The notes beneath the pieces are model-generated. The model saw nothing but the letters and a program-made list of their open reading frames with translations, had not been told where the DNA came from and did not search any database. A program made the position numbers and the translations under genes. A stretch of 64,000 bases of DNA from Promethearchaeota archaeon. Its GTDB lineage: Archaea > Asgardarchaeota > Lokiarchaeia > Sigyniarchaeales > SOKP01. The stretch spans positions 1-64,000 of the forward strand of contig JAHPYZ010000003.1 in assembly GCA_019058425.1 (NCBI GenBank). Reading direction: 5' to 3'. Shown piece after piece: positions 51,654 to 61,760 of this stretch. Within the stretch, counting starts at the first letter, position 1; each line of letters opens with the position of its first letter.

Positions 51654-53150
51654 CTAAGTCATATGAATTGTTAATAATGGATCCCCAAAAAATTTCATGC
51701 CATATACTTCTTCCCAATGATTAAGAGGGATGATTTCAGGACCATGAAACCAGTCTTTAAATGCTTCTCCAAAAATCTTTCCATCTCGTAGTGAATCATA
51801 GAATGGCTGATAAAGGCTCATTCCTCCTGATCTCGAACACCCTATTACCCCTAATGATTGACCATCAAATAAGTAATGAGTAGCAATATTATTTCGTATC
51901 ATCAGATTTGCTGAAAAACAAGAATACAAATTAAAGAATAATGGTTGAGGTCCATTGTTATAAATATCGTTGTAAGTCAGAATTCCATCATCAGCATTAT
52001 AAAAAGGATGTTGAAGGGCATTGATGCCAAATTGTTGTTCAGTACCATTACAATGAGCCATTACATGCACTAATTCATAGTTTGTAAAAGCAGGATGAGT
52101 GATATCCGATATATTAGAAAGAAAATAAGTTGCATTTGTAAAATCATTAGCAAAGTAGTTATAATCTGCCTCACATGTAAGATTTGCTCCTGTATAAGTA
52201 GTAAAATTACTTACCCATTCAGATTTATAAGCTGCCCATTCATCATCAATATACAATAAACCTTGATGAGGTCGATATGTAAGCCCAATTCTTAATTGGT
52301 GATCTCGATAAAAAAAGTTACTTAAGGAAGTTAATGGGTTGAAACCCACCTTACTTATAGTATATGGACTTATTCGTGCAACCCAAATCTCTGGAAGCGC
52401 GTCAGCTGTACCATTATTATGTTCTAAATGATTATCTAAAGCACCGACATCAAAAAAGCCATTTGAATTGGCATCTGTCCAATTTCCATCCAAATCCATA
52501 AGATAATAATCACAGGAAAACTGTCGAAATATCATCCATGAAGAGTCCCAATATTGCGCTTTTGCATAAGGAAGTTTGCCAATTAAAACTGCCCCAATTG
52601 TGCCGTTTGAATAGTATGGTGTTATATGATTCTTAAGTTGGGTTACATTATTATTAGACCAATTAAATATATTTACAGTGTATCCTTGAGTAATGATATC
52701 TTGTTTATATTGTGTAATATCGGAAGATAAACTATTATAGAGTGATGAGTTGATATAAATCAAAACATTTCCAAGGAATATTGGTGTAATTCCAACAATA
52801 ATTGTAATAGGATTAGAGTGTGATGACTCTCCAAAATCATTTAGGGCAGTAACTGTGATTTGATACGTACCATTCACTCCAAATATTATTTCTTCCTGAT
52901 TATTGTAAGAACTTGCATTAAACACACTGTTTACATAAATGCTATAGTTATCTGCTTCAGTAACACTAGTCCATTGAATGGTTAATCTATCTGTTGTTAT
53001 AGTTTGATTTAGAGTTGTTATAGTTGGAGGGTTTGGGGGTTGATTACCTGTACCTCTTCCTCCAAAATTTATTAATGTAAAAGGGATAGTCACTCCAATG
53101 AATATAACAGAAAGTACAATGACTATTAGAATTTTATTAATTTTCTTCAT
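51654..53150 (-). CDS. Secreted C25/gingipain-like (clan CD) peptidase with fibronectin type III-like domain
   Basis: N-terminal signal/TM, FN3-like PPNPPTITTLNQTITTDRLTIQWTSV, VMAHCNG and FFNLYSCFSAN His/Cys region. Confidence 0.7.
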   Translation of the reverse strand: MKKINKILIVIVLSVIFIGVTIPFTLINFGGRGTGNQPPNPPTITTLNQTITTDRLTIQWTSVTEADNYSIYVNSVFNASSYNNQEEIIFGVNGTYQITVTALNDFGESSHSNPITIIVGITPIFLGNVLIYINSSLYNSLSSDITQYKQDIITQGYTVNIFNWSNNNVTQLKNHITPYYSNGTIGAVLIGKLPYAKAQYWDSSWMIFRQFSCDYYLMDLDGNWTDANSNGFFDVGALDNHLEHNNGTADALPEIWVARISPYTISKVGFNPLTSLSNFFYRDHQLRIGLTYRPHQGLLYIDDEWAAYKSEWVSNFTTYTGANLTCEADYNYFANDFTNATYFLSNISDITHPAFTNYELVHVMAHCNGTEQQFGINALQHPFYNADDGILTYNDIYNNGPQPLFFNLYSCFSANLMIRNNIATHYLFDGQSLGVIGCSRSGGMSLYQPFYDSLRDGKIFGEAFKDWFHGPEIIPLNHWEEVYGMKFFGDPLLTIHMT

Positions 53151-53304
53151 AATTAACCGCTTTTTAAATTTTTCGATTAATTTTTTTCTAGGTTTTTATA
53201 TTCTAAAGGATTTTAAAAATTATTTATTAATTCTCACATAAAGAACCAGTTTTAAATATTTAAGCTTTTAGAGCGACAGAAAAAGCCTTTACAAAATTGT
53301 CTAT

Positions 53305-54957
53305 TTAATTTATTCTAAATCCTTTAAAGAATTTTAAAAGGAATGTTATTTCTTCAGAGCTTTCTATTAATCTTCTTAAATCATAAGGAAAAATTTCTAA
53401 ATCTACTTCTCTTCCTTCTGAAACTTGGTCAATGATTATTTTTATCATTTCTTTGAATTTTCTTACAGTGTTTCCTTCAGTTTCGATTTCAGAAATTACT
53501 TCCCATGCTTTTTTCAATTTTCCATTCAGTATACATGAGATAGATGCAAGTACATAGCTTTGAACTATGTGTGAATAACCAATTTTTTTTAGGTTTGCAG
53601 CTCTATAATAGTACCGATAAAGATTGTTAACCATTTCTCTTAAGAGAAAATCTTTCGCTGTATCTAGTTGCTCATAGAATTTTATACTTTCCAAAATAAG
53701 AGTGGCTGCGGTAAAAAATTGTTTGTTTTTTAAACCCTCTTCAGCAATTTTATTTAATCCTCTTATAATTTGATTAAAAATCCCAAATCTATTAAACTCT
53801 AATTCTCCTTCAACTGCAATGTCGTATGCATTTAAATAACTTTCTGTGGACTCATTAATACTACCTACCTTCCAATAATTATCTCCTGCTTTAACAAAAT
53901 GCTTGTATGCCATTTCTAAATTTTTCATATCTTTAAATGTATTAGCACTATCAGCAAAATTTACTGCAGCTTGGTTAAAATCCTTCATTTTTTCTGAAAA
54001 ATTTCCTGCCAGTAAAAAGCAAGAAGCACATTCAATTAAATTATTTTGTATATCTTGATAACATAATGCAGCCCCCCGATAATATCGCCCAATTTTATGG
54101 AAATTTTCTGGTTTTTTTTCTAAATTTTCTGCTAGATCGATATACGCTCCTGCTTCTTTTTTAGAAAAAATAGCATATTGATCTTCGTTATCTAAAATTC
54201 TATTAAGATTTTTCAATATCTGATATATTTGAGCTAAGTTTAACTTATCACTTTTTCCTTCATATTTTGCAACTAAATTTGAGAAATGCTCAACTCCATC
54301 CAAAATAACGTCTTGCGATTTGTTATAATCATCAATTTCTTCATAACAAGATCCTATTTGTCGATACGAGTAAGATAGCATATCAAAATAGTTATTTGGT
54401 TTTGAGATATATATAACTTTTTCGTAATATTTTATCGCATTCTTATAATCAGAAAATTTTAAAAATAGTTCTGCGATGTTCTGATAATTTTGGGCAAGCT
54501 TTCTAGTTTCATTGAACTCTTTTAAAAGTCTACTTTCTTGTTTTAAAAATTTTATACTATTTTGGATATTTTTTTTCTCAGATTCGATATCTTCAATTTT
54601 CTCCCGGTAAATATCCGATATTCGTAAGTATAACTCCGCTATCTCATGTAATTTTGCTTGAAGTTTAAAATCAATAATAATTTTTTTATAAAGCTCAATA
54701 ATTTGCCTGTACAAATTGATTGCTTCTGAAAAATCAAGGTTTTCCAGTATTTCAGCTACAGAAAAAAGAAATTCACCTGCTTCAAAATATTCACCAGATT
54801 CAGCAATTTCTCTAGAGAAGTTAATTGCTCCTGAAACCATTTCTTCTATCGTCTTTTTTCTCTCTAATGGATCAGTTAGCTGCTTAATTTTGGATTCATA
54901 TTTTCTTATTTTATTTAAATACTCTGTATAATCGATGAATTCTTCTTCTTCAATAAT
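53305..54957 (-). CDS. TPR-repeat (SNAP-like) protein; N-terminus extends 39 codons beyond ORF-track ATG to an apparent ATT start
   Basis: Repeated helical TPR pattern; upstream IIEEEEFIDYTEYLNKIRKYESKIKQLTDPLERKKTIEE in frame, preceded by GAGGAG. Confidence 0.7.
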   Translation of the reverse strand: MIEEEEFIDYTEYLNKIRKYESKIKQLTDPLERKKTIEEMVSGAINFSREIAESGEYFEAGEFLFSVAEILENLDFSEAINLYRQIIELYKKIIIDFKLQAKLHEIAELYLRISDIYREKIEDIESEKKNIQNSIKFLKQESRLLKEFNETRKLAQNYQNIAELFLKFSDYKNAIKYYEKVIYISKPNNYFDMLSYSYRQIGSCYEEIDDYNKSQDVILDGVEHFSNLVAKYEGKSDKLNLAQIYQILKNLNRILDNEDQYAIFSKKEAGAYIDLAENLEKKPENFHKIGRYYRGAALCYQDIQNNLIECASCFLLAGNFSEKMKDFNQAAVNFADSANTFKDMKNLEMAYKHFVKAGDNYWKVGSINESTESYLNAYDIAVEGELEFNRFGIFNQIIRGLNKIAEEGLKNKQFFTAATLILESIKFYEQLDTAKDFLLREMVNNLYRYYYRAANLKKIGYSHIVQSYVLASISCILNGKLKKAWEVISEIETEGNTVRKFKEMIKIIIDQVSEGREVDLEIFPYDLRRLIESSEEITFLLKFFKGFRIN

Positions 54958-55384
54958 TTTAAAATCTCCTCAATACAAGTAAAACCTATTTATTGAAATT
55001 ATTGTAAAAATAAAAAAAATTGGTTTTTAAAAAAATCCAATAATATATCGGTTCATTTTTGATCTATTTAAAAATAATCTTAGATTATCTAAAAATTCAA
55101 TTAATAATTCCTTTCCTTTTTTAAATCGGAAGCTGTGAATTCATATTTTTTAAGTTTTTTGACAAAAGTATGATTTATTTTAGATCGAAATCAGTATCAG
55201 AAGTATTGATATTAATGCTCTGATATTTTATATCTATTTTTCAAAAGTTCCACTTATTTTTGGAATTTTCAAAGAATTGTCGAAAGTAGAACTATAAATA
55301 ACCTCTCTTAGAAATTTATAATATCATGACTATCCTATTATGTTATAGTAGTATTTAAAATTAAAAAAATAAAGTCCAAATACT

Positions 55385-56413
55385 ATGAGTCTGGTGAAAT
55401 ATATCTTAAGAAGACTCCTCGCTCTTATTCCAGTGCTTTTTGGAACTATGACTTTAACTTTTATTTTATCTAGATTGATGCCTGGTGATCCTGCTTTTTT
55501 ATTATTACGAGCACAAAGTGTACCTCACATTAATCCAACTTTAATTGCACAAAAGAGACATGAATTAGGCCTAGATCAGCCAATAATTAATCAATACTTT
55601 AAATATTTTTCAGATTTATTTAAAGGGAATTGGGGCCTCTCCGTGTCTGTTTCTAAAGGAACTCCAGTCTGGGATCTTATAATGAGACGCCTTCCTCGAA
55701 CCATAGATCTCACTATTTTTTCAATACTAATTGCATCATATTTGGGAATTAAGATTGGGATAATTTCAGCTACTCACAGAAATAAAGCGCGAGATACCAT
55801 CTTTCGTGGAATCGCTTTAATAGGCGTTTCGATTCCTGTTTTCTTTTTAGGATTGTTATTGCAATTTTTCCTAGGCTATAAAGTAAAGATCTTTCCTACT
55901 GTCGGCTATAAGCAAATACAATATCCAGATCCTCCCTTTATAACAGGTTTCTTCTTAATCGACTCGTTATTCGGAGGATATTTCTATTTGGTTATTGATT
56001 ATCTATGGCACATTACAATGCCCGTGTTTTGTTTAGCATTTGTGACTATTGCAGGAATTGTCAGACAAACGCGTTCAAGTATGCTAGAAGTATTGCAACA
56101 AGATTATGTAAGAACAGCAAGGGCAAAAGGGTGCAAAGAGAAAGATGTAATCCATACTCACGCATTAAAAAATGCGCTTATTCCTACGGCAACTGTAATT
56201 TGTTTGAATTTTGCTAGCTTACTATCTGGAGCGGTTCTAACAGAAACTACTTTTGATATAGATGGTATAGGTTTAACTTTAGTGAGCTCAATTAGATACC
56301 AAGATTACTGGGTTATAAATGGTGTTGTATTTGTGATTACAATAATATTTGTTCTAACTACATTAATAACTGATGTTCTTTATGGATTTCTGGATCCTAG
56401 GATAAGATTTTGA
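55385..56413 (+). CDS. Peptide/nickel-type ABC transporter permease (DppB/OppB-like)
   Basis: RRLLALIPVLFGTMTLTFILSRLMPGDPA, DYVRTARAKGCKEKDVIHTHALKNALIP. Confidence 0.95.
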   Translation: MSLVKYILRRLLALIPVLFGTMTLTFILSRLMPGDPAFLLLRAQSVPHINPTLIAQKRHELGLDQPIINQYFKYFSDLFKGNWGLSVSVSKGTPVWDLIMRRLPRTIDLTIFSILIASYLGIKIGIISATHRNKARDTIFRGIALIGVSIPVFFLGLLLQFFLGYKVKIFPTVGYKQIQYPDPPFITGFFLIDSLFGGYFYLVIDYLWHITMPVFCLAFVTIAGIVRQTRSSMLEVLQQDYVRTARAKGCKEKDVIHTHALKNALIPTATVICLNFASLLSGAVLTETTFDIDGIGLTLVSSIRYQDYWVINGVVFVITIIFVLTTLITDVLYGFLDPRIRF

Positions 56414-56551
56414 AGTAAATATTTATTTCAACTAAAAGTTATACAAAAAGTTCATCAAAAACTAATATTCACAGCAGTTTGAAACGAATAAATCTGAAGA
56501 AATAATATTAAATAGTATAGCGAGTATATTATTAATAATAAAAAAATGTAG

Positions 56552-56770
56552 GTGATTGTAATAAAACAAGTTTCTGAATTATTAGATACTGGTCTGTATG
56601 AGACTTTCAAACCTGAAAAAACAATGACCGTAGCTGACCTGTTGCATGAATTAAACTTGGAAAACAAGTATTTTGGAATCTTGGTGGATGGAAAGAAAGC
56701 TACTCCCGATACAGTTATCAATGAGCAATCAGAAGTGGTTATCCTTCCCCATATCGCCGGTGGGGTTTAG
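56552..56770 (+). CDS. MoaD/ThiS-like ubiquitin-fold small protein ending in GGV
   Basis: VADLLHELNL, ILVDGKKATPDTVINEQSEVVILPHIAGGV. Confidence 0.85.
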   Translation: MIVIKQVSELLDTGLYETFKPEKTMTVADLLHELNLENKYFGILVDGKKATPDTVINEQSEVVILPHIAGGV

Positions 56771-57002
56771 AGCAATAGATAAATTGGATTTTTTTATATC
56801 CTCTTTTTTATATTAGATGTTTATAGTCAATTATTTTAATTCAATTCTTAGTAGATCTTCCGCTAATATGGTATTTGGTTTTGTCTACAAGTTATAAAAA
56901 AAAGATAAGATTCGATAACAATCGCAGAACAAGGTCTTACTAATTACTACCTACTACTTATTAAATACTATTATTTTTTATTGATTTTTAACAAAAAGAA
57001 GC

Positions 57003-57257
57003 CTAATATCGAAAATCTCGAACTTGGGGAGGAGCGGCTTCAGTTACTACAACTTTACTCGCAGCAGGACCCTTATCACCTTGGGTGATTTCAAATTCTA
57101 CTTTATCGTTTTCATTTAGTGTAGCAAATTCATCACCCTTTTTAACAATGGCACTGTGATGAACGAATATATCTCCTTCTTCTTCAGTTGCTATAAATCC
57201 ATAACCTTTACGGTTATTAAACCATTTAACTGTTCCTTCGGTCAATTTTAAAACCAA
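57003..57257 (-). CDS. Cold-shock domain protein
   Basis: [31 protein letters not shown] (RNP1/RNP2). Confidence 0.95.
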   Translation of the reverse strand: MVLKLTEGTVKWFNNRKGYGFIATEEEGDIFVHHSAIVKKGDEFATLNENDKVEFEITQGDKGPAASKVVVTEAAPPQVRDFRY

Positions 57258-57414
57258 TTTTTACATAAATTAAATTTTTTATCAGTTCTTTGTGAACTAG
57301 TTAAGAAAATGAATGATGCTGTAAATATGTTATGTTTTTCTAATGATACATTAAAAAAATCATGGTGTTTATTTGATTATTTTTTAAATGTTTCTTTTGT
57401 ATACTGAAAAACGG

Positions 57415-58395
57415 TTACTTCAATATAACTCGCAATAGATCTTCCGCTAATATTGTATTTGGAAAAATTTCTTTAGCTTCTTCTAGTAAACTTACAGCAT
57501 CTTCTTGATATCTCGAAGATATATGAGTAAGAATCAATTGTTTTGCATTCATTTTTATCGCATCATTTGCAGCATCAATTGAAGTTGAGTGCTTTTTTTC
57601 TTCAGCTGTTTTTGATAAGGCTTTTGCAAACGTAGCTTCATGAATTAAAATATCAGAATCCTTTCCTAAATCTATTAAGGAATCGCTTGGTTTCATATCT
57701 CCAGAGTAAGTAATTTTTCTTCCTGGACTTTTTGGACCGATAATTCCTTCTTTAACAGGATCAATAATTTTACCATTAATTTCAATTATTTCTCCTTCTT
57801 GGAGTGTTTTCCAAAGATTACCCTCGGGAATATTAAGCTGTTTTGCTCTATCTGGATTAAATTTTCCAAAACGGGGTTTTTCTACAAAAGCATATGCATA
57901 TGTAATAACAGAGTGCTCCACTAAGGCATACTTTACAGAAAAATGTTTAGAATCGAAAATGATATTATTGGTAATTTTCATTGATCTTTTTGGTACTTCT
58001 GAATCTAATCCTTCAAATTCAGTAATTTCTTTATGTTCATGGTCAATTTCACAAATGGTGATAGGATATTTAGCTTTTAGCCCTAGAATTTTTTGATGGA
58101 GAAGTAAATAAAGAAAAAGATTTCTAGGTCCAAAGATCATTAATGGTGCAGTCCTATCATTTAAGCTTAATCGAAATAAAAATCCAGGGAGTCCAATTAT
58201 ATGATCTCCATGAAAATGTGTAATAAAGATCTTAAGTGGTTTATTAAATTTAAGAGAAGCCTCCGCATATTTACGTTGGAAATCTTCCCCACAGTCAAAA
58301 ATGACAGTTTGGTTTTTATATTTAATAGCAATAGAGGATAAATTTCGATTTTTTATAGGAATTGCAGCAGCGCTTCCTAAGATAATTAATTCCAT
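57415..58395 (-). CDS. rnz: Ribonuclease Z
   Basis: ITHFHGDHIIGLPG, KITYSGDMKPSDSLI, LTHISSRY. Confidence 0.93.
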   Translation of the reverse strand: MELIILGSAAAIPIKNRNLSSIAIKYKNQTVIFDCGEDFQRKYAEASLKFNKPLKIFITHFHGDHIIGLPGFLFRLSLNDRTAPLMIFGPRNLFLYLLLHQKILGLKAKYPITICEIDHEHKEITEFEGLDSEVPKRSMKITNNIIFDSKHFSVKYALVEHSVITYAYAFVEKPRFGKFNPDRAKQLNIPEGNLWKTLQEGEIIEINGKIIDPVKEGIIGPKSPGRKITYSGDMKPSDSLIDLGKDSDILIHEATFAKALSKTAEEKKHSTSIDAANDAIKMNAKQLILTHISSRYQEDAVSLLEEAKEIFPNTILAEDLLRVILK

Positions 58396-58402
58396 AATGA
58401 AT

Positions 58403-59719
58403 TTAGATTTTTTTTCTTAACTGAGAAATCTCTATTCGTTGTTCGTTATTAAGTTTACTAAGATTATCTACTTTGTTCTTTAGTTCTCGTAACCTCAACG
58501 ATAAATCAGGATCTTCCTTCTTTGGTGATACGTGGGTTTGAATATTAAGACTATCTAACTGGCGTTGTAGATCACTAAGTTTTTGATCTTTTAATCTAGT
58601 TTGATTTTCTAATTGTCTATATTTTGTTTTTATTTGTACAGCTTCATTTTTTATTGTTTCAATTTCTCCATCTTTTGTTTCTAATTGTTTTTGAAGAAAG
58701 ATTGCCATCTCCCTTTGCATTTTTAATTTGCCTTCCAGTTCTTTTTGAGATTCGTTCGATTCAATTGGTTTTCCTTTCCTATAATTACTAAGTTGCTCTT
58801 GAAGTGCTTGAATTTGCATTTTCGACCTGTTAAGTTTAGTTTGGAGATCTTCTCTTAACGTTTTGATCATGTCTTCAGAAGAACCTCCATTCTGTTCAAA
58901 CTTGGAAGCAATTTCAGTTTTTTTTAAAGTGATAATCTCGTTTTTTAAATCATTAATTTCATTATTTTTTGCATTAATTTCTGCCTTTAATCCTTTGATG
59001 TTATTTTCAAAACTTTTGATTTTAGAAGGTTCTTTTTCTTTTTTTTTTTGTTTTTTTTGAAATTTCTCAAGTTCTTGTTTTAATTCACCAATTTTCCTCT
59101 TAGATTTGGTTAATTGATTTTGAAGATCCTCAATTAACTTTTTTGCGATTGAATCGCCACTTTTATCAGAGGGAGAACTAAGATCTTTTAGTTTTTGATT
59201 TAAAGTTGAGATTTCATCTCTTAATATTTCAATTTCTTCGTCTCTTTGAGCTAAATCTTCAATGAAATCATCATTATTAGCACTACTGGATCTTAATTTA
59301 TAAATTATTGAACGTTGTTTATTTACTTTTTCTTGTAAATCTTTGACTAAAGCATTAAGTGGTTGTTTACTTCTTAAATCTTCAACCCTAATAACAGATG
59401 AATCCTTAATCTCTGATTTTATTCTTTCTAATTCTTGTTGGATTTGTACCTTCTCTTTTCTCAAGAAACCCATATTATTTTTTAAATCTCTAATTTGTTT
59501 ATCTTTTTCTTCGAGTTCATATGCAAATCTTGATTCTGCAGCTTGTATTTTTTTACTTTTTTTTATTGCTCCTTCTTCTAATTTTTTGAGATCTTCTAGT
59601 TCCATGATTTTATCTTGAAGCTCTTCAATAATATCATCAAGATGTTCGATTTCTTGATCTCTTTTCTCTAATTCTAACTCTAATTCTCTGATTTTATTTT
59701 TTAAAGCATCTTCAGTCAT
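58403..59719 (-). CDS. Long coiled-coil protein
   Basis: Continuous heptad-like K/E/L-rich sequence. Confidence 0.75.
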   Translation of the reverse strand: MTEDALKNKIRELELELEKRDQEIEHLDDIIEELQDKIMELEDLKKLEEGAIKKSKKIQAAESRFAYELEEKDKQIRDLKNNMGFLRKEKVQIQQELERIKSEIKDSSVIRVEDLRSKQPLNALVKDLQEKVNKQRSIIYKLRSSSANNDDFIEDLAQRDEEIEILRDEISTLNQKLKDLSSPSDKSGDSIAKKLIEDLQNQLTKSKRKIGELKQELEKFQKKQKKKEKEPSKIKSFENNIKGLKAEINAKNNEINDLKNEIITLKKTEIASKFEQNGGSSEDMIKTLREDLQTKLNRSKMQIQALQEQLSNYRKGKPIESNESQKELEGKLKMQREMAIFLQKQLETKDGEIETIKNEAVQIKTKYRQLENQTRLKDQKLSDLQRQLDSLNIQTHVSPKKEDPDLSLRLRELKNKVDNLSKLNNEQRIEISQLRKKI

Positions 59720-59837
59720 AGAGAAGAATCACCATTTTATTAGAAATTAATATATTAATACAATTTTAGAAATTAAAATTTAACTTATTAATATCTTATC
59801 TACTTCATCATTTTCAAATTTTTTTTAAAAAAAATCA

Positions 59838-61745
59838 TTAATACATAGTAAAGTCTTTTATAGAAAAGTTGTTGATTTTTTTAATAATCGGAAAAAGGCT
59901 TAAAAAATTGAATATAATAAAAATTGTGAATAAAACTAGGAAAAAAATAAATGGGATATACAAGGGTGGCAAAAAGACTCGACTAAACAAAAATAATGAA
60001 TTTATTATCATCCCTATTCCTAAACTTACAATTAAAGAGGGTAATAGAATAAAACTTGATTCTAAAAAGAGAATTTTTTTCAATGATCTAGTTTTTGAGC
60101 CAATAGCACGCATAATAAGAAAATCTTTTGCCTTTTCCATTATTCCTGCTTTCTGATAGTTATATAATGACAATATACTTAATATTGAAATCACTAGAAT
60201 TAAAATCATAGGGTAGAGCGATAAATTGTTTAAGAAATCTAAATTGATATGAAAAACATCATCTAATTTTAAGTAAGTGAAATTTTCCCCGATGTTACTG
60301 GAGATATTTTCAAGTGAATCTCTTATCGTGTCATATGTACCATCTTGTATTTTTAATGATACAAGATTAATTTCTGATGACAAATTCAGTGCTTGCTGAA
60401 TAATATTCAATCCTACATAACCAGCCCATCCTGCATAAAAGCTATCAATAACAATTCCACTAATGTGGAAAGTTGATCCAATAGAAGTTAGTCTTAGACT
60501 CTGATATAGTGGTAAATCAAATAGATTTCTGGCTAAACTATCTCCTATTGTCATATTATCATAAGCATCGTCTTCAGTAAAAAATTTCCCTTCAATCTCA
60601 AAATTTTGAATTAAGTTATCAGGATTAACACCAATAATTGGGATATTATCTGTTCTTTGTTGACCAACAACTTCATAAGAATCATCTTCATGTATAATAA
60701 TTCCTTTAAGTTCTTCTACATCATAAAAATTAATTAACCGTTCATCAATTTTTTCAATTTCACCAATTGAATATAACTCACTTATATCACTTATATTAAA
60801 CAAATACTGGGATTCTATGAAATTTATATCAGTTTCATTAATAAGTAGATTAGGATCAGAAAACATTCTATACATTAAAGAATAATTATAAAGAACCTCC
60901 TCATGTCCGATTATTATTAAATTTTCACTTTGAGATTTACGAATCCACTCTTGAGATGATGTTCTTAAAACAATTGTCCCCAAGCTTAAAGTAAAAATCA
61001 TAAGACCAATTATTGAAAATATTAATAAATATCTCTTAAATTCTCCTTTTTTCCTTAATGTATTAACTACAGCCATTTTTATATTAAATCCTATTGAGAT
61101 CAACCATTTTGGGATAAATTTAAGTTGTTTAGAAGCATCATAATCATACGGTACGTCCTTCGAGAAAGTATTGATTACTTTTTGCCTTCCAATTTTCCTA
61201 AGAGTAGATCCCGTTACAAAAAAAATACCTAAAATACAACAAATAAACAATATTGGAGTATATACTAAATCTATTCGCATCACTATAGGATAATTAAAAA
61301 AAGTCATAATTAAAGCAAATACTCCAAAAGCTACTAAACCCAAGATTAATCCAAATAGAAATCCAATAAAATATAAAATATAAGATTCGAGTAAATAAAA
61401 ACTGTATAATTTCCTGGGGAGTGTACCTAAAGCTTTCATAATAGCAATATCCCTTTTTTTAGATATAACTAGTGTCGTCGTAACTGTAATTACAATTGCA
61501 ACTGTTAAAATTATCAACAATATTTGGATTAAGGAATTGAATTGTTTATAAATAGAATAAATTCCTCCAGTGAAATAAAATCTATTAACAAAAGCAGTTT
61601 GAATAAATATGTTTAAACCCAAAGATGACGTAAAATATATCAAAAACTCTGTGAGGGCAATAATAATAATAATAATTAGGAGAAACGGATAATTTGATTG
61701 TCTTTTCCGGTAGAGATCTTTCAGTGCAAAATCGAAGGCTGACAT
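59838..61745 (-). CDS. FtsX/MacB-like ABC transporter permease
   Basis: KKRDIAIMKALGTLPRKLYSFYLLESYILYFIGFLFG repeated at C-terminus (FLIMRAIGSKTRSLKKILFLESSF). Confidence 0.9.
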   Translation of the reverse strand: MSAFDFALKDLYRKRQSNYPFLLIIIIIIALTEFLIYFTSSLGLNIFIQTAFVNRFYFTGGIYSIYKQFNSLIQILLIILTVAIVITVTTTLVISKKRDIAIMKALGTLPRKLYSFYLLESYILYFIGFLFGLILGLVAFGVFALIMTFFNYPIVMRIDLVYTPILFICCILGIFFVTGSTLRKIGRQKVINTFSKDVPYDYDASKQLKFIPKWLISIGFNIKMAVVNTLRKKGEFKRYLLIFSIIGLMIFTLSLGTIVLRTSSQEWIRKSQSENLIIIGHEEVLYNYSLMYRMFSDPNLLINETDINFIESQYLFNISDISELYSIGEIEKIDERLINFYDVEELKGIIIHEDDSYEVVGQQRTDNIPIIGVNPDNLIQNFEIEGKFFTEDDAYDNMTIGDSLARNLFDLPLYQSLRLTSIGSTFHISGIVIDSFYAGWAGYVGLNIIQQALNLSSEINLVSLKIQDGTYDTIRDSLENISSNIGENFTYLKLDDVFHINLDFLNNLSLYPMILILVISILSILSLYNYQKAGIMEKAKDFLIMRAIGSKTRSLKKILFLESSFILLPSLIVSLGIGMIINSLFLFSRVFLPPLYIPFIFFLVLFTIFIIFNFLSLFPIIKKINNFSIKDFTMY

Positions 61746-61760
61746 TTTTTATTGAAATTC

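Noticed and set aside
58863-59618. Plus-strand ORFs inside the coiled-coil gene
   Set aside because: S/F/L-rich shadow translations of a K/E/L-rich coiled coil.
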